NCBI GenBank assembly: GCA_014360495.1
Contig: JACIXR010000004.1
Coordinates: 193,983-257,982, forward strand
DNA: 64,000 bases
Direction: 5' to 3'
Source: a bacterium
GTDB taxonomy: Bacteria; Armatimonadota; JACIXR01
The position numbers were made by a program, and so were the translations under genes. This document shows, piece after piece, positions 59,184 to 64,000 of this stretch (positions within the stretch are counted from its first letter, which is position 1; each line of letters starts with the position of its first letter). Under the pieces are notes generated by a model. The model had not been told where the DNA came from. It saw only the letters and a program-made list of their open reading frames with translations, and did not search any database.

Positions 59184-60701
59184 TTGTCTGAAAAAGTATA
59201 CATTTTTGATACGACATTGAGAGACGGCGAGCAATCGCCGGGAGCCTCCCTCTATCCCGAGGAAAAGCTTCAAATTGCACAACAACTTGCTCGCTTGGGA
59301 GTAGATGTGATAGAGGCTGGATTTCCCATTTCCTCAAAAGGTGATTTTGAAGCAGTGAAGCAGATAGCGGAAACAGTTGAAGGTCCTATAATCTGCGCAT
59401 TGGCGAGGGCTAAGGAAGAAGATATAAAAGCAGCGGGAGAAGCGTTGAAGCTTGCAAAGAGGAAACGCATTCATACCTTCATCGCCACCTCGGAAATACA
59501 TATGAAGAAGAAACTGGAGATGACCCCAAGCGAGGTAAAGAAAGCGGCTATTGAAGCGGTCAAGCTCGCCAAAGAATACTCGGATGATGTTGAATTCTCC
59601 GCTGAGGATGCAACTCGTTCAGACCCTGATTTCCTTTGCGAGGTATTTGAGGCCGTTCTGGAAGCGGGCGCCACAGTGATTAATGTTCCAGATACCGTTG
59701 GCTATGCTCTCCCTTGGGAATTCGGTGAACTCATAAAGAAAATTAGAGGGCAAGTAAGAGGAATTGATAAGGCAATATTAAGCGTTCATTGCCATAATGA
59801 TTTGGGGTTAGCTGTAGCGAATTCTCTTTCAGCCGTGTTGGCTGGGGCGAGACAAGTTGAAGGGACTATAAACGGAATCGGGGAGAGAGCGGGAAACGCT
59901 GCCCTTGAGGAAGTGATAATGACTATCATAACGAGAAAGGATTACTTCCCCTTAAGGGTTGATATAGATACAACCCAGATTTATCGCACAAGCAGACTTG
60001 TATCCGACCTAACAGGGCTGCCGATTCAACCAAATAAAGCGATAGTTGGTGATAACGCCTTTGCCCACGAGGCGGGAATCCATGTCCACGGAGTGATGAA
60101 GGACAGAAGAACTTACGAGATAATAGACCCTCGTCAAGTTGGCGTTCCTCAGAGCAGGATTGTTTTAGGTAAGCATTCCGGCAGACACGCCTTTGAGGAA
60201 AAGGTCCGTGAGTTAGGATACGACCTTTCAAGGGAGGAATTAGCAAGGGCTTATGTGCGTTTTAAGGAAGTAGCAGACAGGAAGAAAGGGATGACGGATA
60301 GGGATATTGAGGCTATAATCTCGGACGAGGTCTACACTCCACCGGAGATAATGAGTTTGGATTATGTACAGGTTACTTCAGGTTCAGGACTGCTACCCAC
60401 GGCGACTGTTAGGCTTATCAAAGAGAATACTGCCTTTGTGGAGTCAGCTGTTGGTGTTGGACCGGTTGATGCTATTTATAAAGCGATAGCGAAAATCTTC
60501 GCAACCCCCCATCAATTGGTGGATTTCAGGGTTGAGTCAATTACTGGAGAGACGGAAGCGATTGGTGAGGTTACAGTAAGGGTGGAAAGGGAGGGGCAGA
60601 TATATTCCGGTAAGGGGGCATCGCAGGATATCTTGGAGGCGGCGGCGAAAGCCTATGTTCAGGCTTTAAATAAGCTAATAGCTTTTACGGAAAGGAAGTG
60701 A
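59184..60701 (+). CDS. leuA: 2-isopropylmalate synthase
   Basis: 505 residues from TTG 59184 (GTG 59175 lies in the Shine-Dalgarno). Catalytic motif [20 protein letters not shown], metal ligands in [35 protein letters not shown] and EAGIHVHGV. The C-terminal allosteric LeuA dimer domain (from about 370, [15 protein letters not shown]) normally binds leucine. Condenses acetyl-CoA and 2-oxoisovalerate in leucine synthesis. Followed by a regulator-like gene with 4-nt overlap. Confidence 0.94.
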   Translation: MSEKVYIFDTTLRDGEQSPGASLYPEEKLQIAQQLARLGVDVIEAGFPISSKGDFEAVKQIAETVEGPIICALARAKEEDIKAAGEALKLAKRKRIHTFIATSEIHMKKKLEMTPSEVKKAAIEAVKLAKEYSDDVEFSAEDATRSDPDFLCEVFEAVLEAGATVINVPDTVGYALPWEFGELIKKIRGQVRGIDKAILSVHCHNDLGLAVANSLSAVLAGARQVEGTINGIGERAGNAALEEVIMTIITRKDYFPLRVDIDTTQIYRTSRLVSDLTGLPIQPNKAIVGDNAFAHEAGIHVHGVMKDRRTYEIIDPRQVGVPQSRIVLGKHSGRHAFEEKVRELGYDLSREELARAYVRFKEVADRKKGMTDRDIEAIISDEVYTPPEIMSLDYVQVTSGSGLLPTATVRLIKENTAFVESAVGVGPVDAIYKAIAKIFATPHQLVDFRVESITGETEAIGEVTVRVEREGQIYSGKGASQDILEAAAKAYVQALNKLIAFTERK

Positions 60702-60706
60702 TTTGG

Positions 60707-61285
60707 ATGGAAAAAGAAAAGAGACTAAAAGCATCTGAAGTAGCGAAGGAGTTGGGCATCACTGTTGCCCGACTGATCAGCTGGCAGAAGAAGGGAGGGC
60801 TTCCACCCGCCCCCAAAGTGGGGAGGAAGAGATATTATACTCAAGAGTATGTGGAAAAAGCGAAGGAATTCGTGGAGAAACATTTGAGCGCAAGGGAAAC
60901 CAAGGAAATCCTTGGCATCAACGATTCTGTTCTACAGAAGTTGGTGAAGGGAGGCTTCCTCACTGTGAAGAGGATGGGAGGGAAACGTCTATTTCTCAAA
61001 GAGGAAGTACAGGAGCTGAAGAAGAAATGCCCAACTCCACAGGATATCAAAGATATGGTAAAGGACCAAGTAGGGCAATCAATAAGTTGGGTAGCGAGAC
61101 AATTGGGCATCAGCAGGCAAACCTTCTACACCTGGCTCCATAAAGGAGTTATTACTCCTCCCAAGAAGGGGGACAAAATCTTTTTCACTCGCGCCGCCGT
61201 TGAGGAAATAAAGAAGAATTTGGCCCAGAGGCTGGAGCAGGCGCATAGGATAAGAACGCAAGTGCTGAGAAGCAGAGGTAAGTGA
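60707..61285 (+). CDS. protein with three tandem helix-turn-helix modules
   Basis: 192 residues. Three similar MerR/excisionase-like modules: LKASEVAKELGITVARLISW with RKRYYTQEYVEKA (about 6-50), ETKEILGINDSVLQKLVKGG with GGKRLFLKEEVQEL (63-105), and ISWVARQLGISRQTFYTWLH with KIFFTRAAVEEIKK (126-170). Each pairs a recognition helix with a beta-wing, then a Lys/Arg-rich tail. It is probably a DNA-binding protein; the target is unknown. It lies in the leuA-lnt run, and the lnt start overlaps its stop. Confidence 0.82.
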   Translation: MEKEKRLKASEVAKELGITVARLISWQKKGGLPPAPKVGRKRYYTQEYVEKAKEFVEKHLSARETKEILGINDSVLQKLVKGGFLTVKRMGGKRLFLKEEVQELKKKCPTPQDIKDMVKDQVGQSISWVARQLGISRQTFYTWLHKGVITPPKKGDKIFFTRAAVEEIKKNLAQRLEQAHRIRTQVLRSRGK

Positions 61286-62721
61286 GTCTCTTCTTCCTCT
61301 GCTCCTCAGCCTTACTTTTAGTCCTTGCCTTCCCGAGAGCAAACCTGTTTCCAATAGCATGGTTTGCTCTCGTCCCTTTCATAATTGTTATAAAAGGCAG
61401 AAAACCGATAAACGCTTTCTTCCTCGGCTGGTTTTTCGGCTTCGTCTTCATCGGCTGTCTCCTTTACTGGATACTTATCTTCGGGATTATACCATGGATA
61501 GCCCTGTCCCTTTTTGAGGGCTTCTATTTCGCCTTAATATCCCTTTTTTTCTCGCTATTAAAGCGAGAAGATTGGCAAGGAGCTTTAATTTTCGCCTCCA
61601 TATGGACAGGGTTTGATTACCTGAGGAGCTTGGGACGCTTCGGCTTCACTTGGGGTTCCTTGGCTCAAAGTCAATACCTTGATACCCCCCTTTTGGGTAT
61701 CTGCAAAATAGGAGGTATGTTTCTCCTAACCTTCATTCTTGCAATGCACAACGGATTCCTTGCCTTATTACCCTTAAAAAGAGGAATTAAAAGTTCACTC
61801 CTTACTTTAATCATCGCCCACATAATCGGCTTTGGAATGAACATTCTCTATCATCCAAAGGAAGGAAACATCAGGGTAGCCGTTACGCAAGCAGGGATAG
61901 GAGAAAGGGTAACTCGTCAAGCTGGGCTATGGAGTAGTCCTTCAATTGATGAACTTATGAGAGCTTACGAACCTATGCTTAGGGGCTTACCAAGGCAAGA
62001 TTTAATCGTTTTCTCTGAAACAGCTTTTCCCGTTTCCATCCCCGATGTTCAAAAGGTGCGAGAATGGGTAGAGAATTTGGCAAGAGAGAAGAACAGCTAT
62101 GTCTTAATAGGTTCTCCAATAGAGGAAAAAGGAAGAATTTATAATAGCGCTCTCCTTTTCTCTCCAGATGGGAAAATCATGGGCAGATATGACAAGGTTC
62201 AATTGGTTCCCTTCGGTGAGTTCGTTCCCTGGAGGAAAATTTTCCCCTGGTTGAAAAAGCTGGGAGTAAGAGATTTTGATTTCACTCCGGGAAAGGGGTG
62301 GCATCCCTTGGAATGCAAGGGCTTCTCATTGGGTCCCATAATATGCTTTGAGTCAATATTCCCCAGGATAGCTCGGGAATATTCCATTAAAGGGGCGGAT
62401 ATATTGGTTGTAATAACAAACGATTCTTGGTTTGGGAGAACTTGGGCAGGGGAGCAACACCTTGCATTTTCCTCTTTGCGTGCCTGTGAAGAAGGACGCT
62501 ATCTCCTCCGAGCAACAACCACGGGAATCTCCGCCATAATCGCCCCAGATGGAAAAATCTTGAAGAGAGCAGGTCTTTTTGTCCCTGCTGTCTTAGTGGG
62601 AAAGGTTGGGGAAGGGAAGAACACGCCATACACTTATCTCGGCGATTATATACTTCTCCTCCTTTTTTTACCTATGCTAATCACAATCTTTGGCTTTAGA
62701 AAAACAGGCAAACAGCGTTAA
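61282..62721 (+). CDS. lnt: apolipoprotein N-acyltransferase
   Basis: 479 residues. Several TM helices at the N-terminus (1-195) and one at the end; the nitrilase domain between holds the triad: Glu in IVFSETAFPV, Lys in RYDKVQLVPFGEFVPW, Cys in GPIICFESIFP. Adds the third acyl chain to lipoproteins in diderm bacteria. Starts with GTG overlapping the HTH gene (GTGA). Its presence supports an outer membrane, as do the Mla genes. Confidence 0.95.
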   Translation: MSLFFLCSSALLLVLAFPRANLFPIAWFALVPFIIVIKGRKPINAFFLGWFFGFVFIGCLLYWILIFGIIPWIALSLFEGFYFALISLFFSLLKREDWQGALIFASIWTGFDYLRSLGRFGFTWGSLAQSQYLDTPLLGICKIGGMFLLTFILAMHNGFLALLPLKRGIKSSLLTLIIAHIIGFGMNILYHPKEGNIRVAVTQAGIGERVTRQAGLWSSPSIDELMRAYEPMLRGLPRQDLIVFSETAFPVSIPDVQKVREWVENLAREKNSYVLIGSPIEEKGRIYNSALLFSPDGKIMGRYDKVQLVPFGEFVPWRKIFPWLKKLGVRDFDFTPGKGWHPLECKGFSLGPIICFESIFPRIAREYSIKGADILVVITNDSWFGRTWAGEQHLAFSSLRACEEGRYLLRATTTGISAIIAPDGKILKRAGLFVPAVLVGKVGEGKNTPYTYLGDYILLLLFLPMLITIFGFRKTGKQR

Positions 62722-64000
62722 CGCCTTTCCCTGAATTGCACAAAGGAAACCACTGCATTTCCGCCTTCCTTTAGGTTTTCCATAACTACCGATATAACTC
62801 CATCCATTGTATCCTCCTCCTTTATTTCCACCTCTACCCACTTTCCTTTCTGAAAATCCTTAAACAAACCGATTTCTCTTCCCTCTACAGTTATCCCTTG
62901 GATTCTTCCGCCAGCGAAATTATCTGGGTCTATTATGAAAAACCGCAAATTTCCCTTCGCTCCCTTCGGACAAAAGATGTCAAATCTCAGCCTCTTCCAT
63001 CCCGCCCAACAATGGCTAACCTCACCAGGCCAAAGGGATGGATTGTAGAAGGAATAGCCCTCTTTCCAACGATAATCCCAGCCTCTTTCCCTAAACTCAA
63101 CATCTCCATCGGGATGACCACAACGTAAGCTCAAAGTTATCCCTTCCTCACGATACTTCTTCGCCAATTGCTCACTTTCAGCTATTTGCATCGCATCCGG
63201 AGAAGGAAGGCGAAGCGTATAGGAAGGCAAGGGTAGGTTTGGTTTATGTGGTTCCCTCTGATACCAATAAACCGTGGTGGAGAATTCAAGAGTGTGAGAA
63301 GGTTGGGAGTAGATTTGCCTGAATATCGGATGCTCGTTTTTTCCGAAACCAATTGCTACCTTTAGGGATTTCTTGAAGGAAATTCGGTCCGTTAGGAGGA
63401 ATTTATAGGCGAAAGCACCATATTTGTAATAGGGATGCCACCCTCTATAAAGGAAGATGGTCTTGTCCTCGGGAAAGCCATAGGAAAATCCAAACGCATC
63501 CTCCATTCCCTGCCACTCAATTGAGGGTTCCTTTTCCCCGTCAATATAGAACTTTACATTTTGGTCAACGGGATAACCTATCCCACCGGGTTGGACTCCC
63601 CTCACGGTGACATTCAAACCGACAACCTGTCCCTCTCCATTTGCTTCTAAGGCTATATAATCCCTTTTGCCCAAGAGGATTTTCTCCTGTCGCCAATATG
63701 CATGGAAATAAAGAGCGTTAGGGGGTAAAGAAGGAAGGGGACGCCACATAACATATGAATAACAGGGGGCATAAGAGTTTATCGCTTCCTCTGGTATATG
63801 CTCGTCATCAAAATAAAGAACTATCTTGGCTGATTTTCTGAAGGGCATCGGGAAGTAGGCATTCCAACCCCTTTTCTTGTCCACAAGTATGGTATTTATA
63901 TTATCTAATGTGCCGTTGGGGTCGCAGAAGAAATCAACGAGAGGAACCTCAACGCTTGGGTTCTTCTCTCCATCCCAGAAAATGCGCAAGATTATACTTC
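62718..64000 (-). CDS. DUF2961 protein, N-terminus beyond the window
   Basis: Partial, at least 427 residues; the frame runs off the right edge as SIILRIFWDGEKNPSVEVPL. This and DFFCDPNGT, PFRKSAKIVLYFDDEHIPEE, LYFHAYWRQEK are typical of DUF2961, a jelly-roll fold now linked to glycoside hydrolases (GH172 type). The C-terminal half (from about 285) adds another beta-rich domain. Expected role: polysaccharide-related. The signal peptide would be outside the window. Overlaps the lnt stop by 4 nt. Confidence 0.8.
   Translation of the reverse strand, partial: SIILRIFWDGEKNPSVEVPLVDFFCDPNGTLDNINTILVDKKRGWNAYFPMPFRKSAKIVLYFDDEHIPEEAINSYAPCYSYVMWRPLPSLPPNALYFHAYWRQEKILLGKRDYIALEANGEGQVVGLNVTVRGVQPGGIGYPVDQNVKFYIDGEKEPSIEWQGMEDAFGFSYGFPEDKTIFLYRGWHPYYKYGAFAYKFLLTDRISFKKSLKVAIGFGKNEHPIFRQIYSQPSHTLEFSTTVYWYQREPHKPNLPLPSYTLRLPSPDAMQIAESEQLAKKYREEGITLSLRCGHPDGDVEFRERGWDYRWKEGYSFYNPSLWPGEVSHCWAGWKRLRFDIFCPKGAKGNLRFFIIDPDNFAGGRIQGITVEGREIGLFKDFQKGKWVEVEIKEEDTMDGVISVVMENLKEGGNAVVSFVQFRERR

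Noticed and set aside
1-64000. tRNA, rRNA, CRISPR arrays, replication origin, prophage
   Set aside because: Reading both strands I found no tRNA-like cloverleaf with a T-loop, no repeat-spacer array, no clustered DnaA boxes and no phage structural genes. This was by eye, so a covariance search could still find a small RNA.

Overview
The window is ordinary chromosome of a diderm, probably thermophilic bacterium from the Terrabacteria side of the tree. The best guess is Armatimonadota or a related candidate lineage, inferred from gene content only. An outer membrane is implied by apolipoprotein N-acyltransferase (lnt) and an MlaE-MlaF-MlaD set. RNase Y, McsA/McsB, long-form HPF, RecX and a yabE-like/rsmA/ispE order are Firmicutes-like. 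Two H-x9-DG pilin-like proteins, a DUF2961 protein, a UroD-like methyltransferase and a CehA/McbA hydrolase are typical of Armatimonadota and Planctomycetes. Genes are dense, overlap by 4 nt many times and use TTG/GTG starts often. No rRNA, tRNA, CRISPR array or prophage was seen. Layout: 0-1.3 kb holds the tail of aspartate kinase and a dead IS transposase. 1.4-5.5 kb is a housekeeping run (G5/3D protein, rsmA, ispE, NTP transferase, tsaC). 5.5-10.4 kb holds cspA with a structured leader, hpf, a PPi-type and an ATP-type phosphofructokinase flanking a PfkB sugar kinase, and small proteins. 10.4-16 kb holds pheT, a conserved unknown, a 27-residue membrane peptide and two membrane HD-GYP proteins. 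16-21 kb (minus strand) holds mcsB, mcsA, unknowns, ilvE, a pilin and an FmdE-like protein. 21-30 kb holds a sugar isomerase, a soluble HD-GYP, then macro domain, lytic transglycosylase, Zn-ribbon, RNase H, nitroreductase, LOG-like, acylphosphatase, endonuclease III, endonuclease IV, an ECF sigma factor, an anti-sigma factor and a secreted protein. 30-37.8 kb holds recX, rny, an accD-accA fusion, pheA, a CorC-type protein and a secreted TIM-barrel-like protein. 37.9-45 kb is an envelope cluster: TPM protein, nucleotidyltransferase, LemA and three DUF2330 proteins, the first of which ends in a membrane helix plus a LemA-like tail. 45-52 kb (minus strand) holds a membrane spermidine-synthase-like protein, an amidohydrolase, a second pilin and mlaDFE. 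52-64 kb holds a UroD-like protein, a PHP hydrolase, dapB, asd, a minimal ATP-dependent ligase domain, leuA, a triple-HTH protein, lnt and a truncated DUF2961 gene. Signals that cut across genes: (1) several genes have a good -35/-10 pair whose -10 ends 7-8 nt before the ATG with no Shine-Dalgarno sequence, pointing to leaderless mRNAs; (2) three genes have a strong Shine-Dalgarno spaced correctly only for AUU or AUA; (3) several proteins deviate at key positions (McsB catalytic Cys to Ser, PheT without its tRNA-binding domain, ATP-type PFK with Asp to Asn, a ligase reduced to its adenylation core). The most interesting locus is the TPM/nucleotidyltransferase/LemA/DUF2330 cluster with its DUF2330-LemA fusion.
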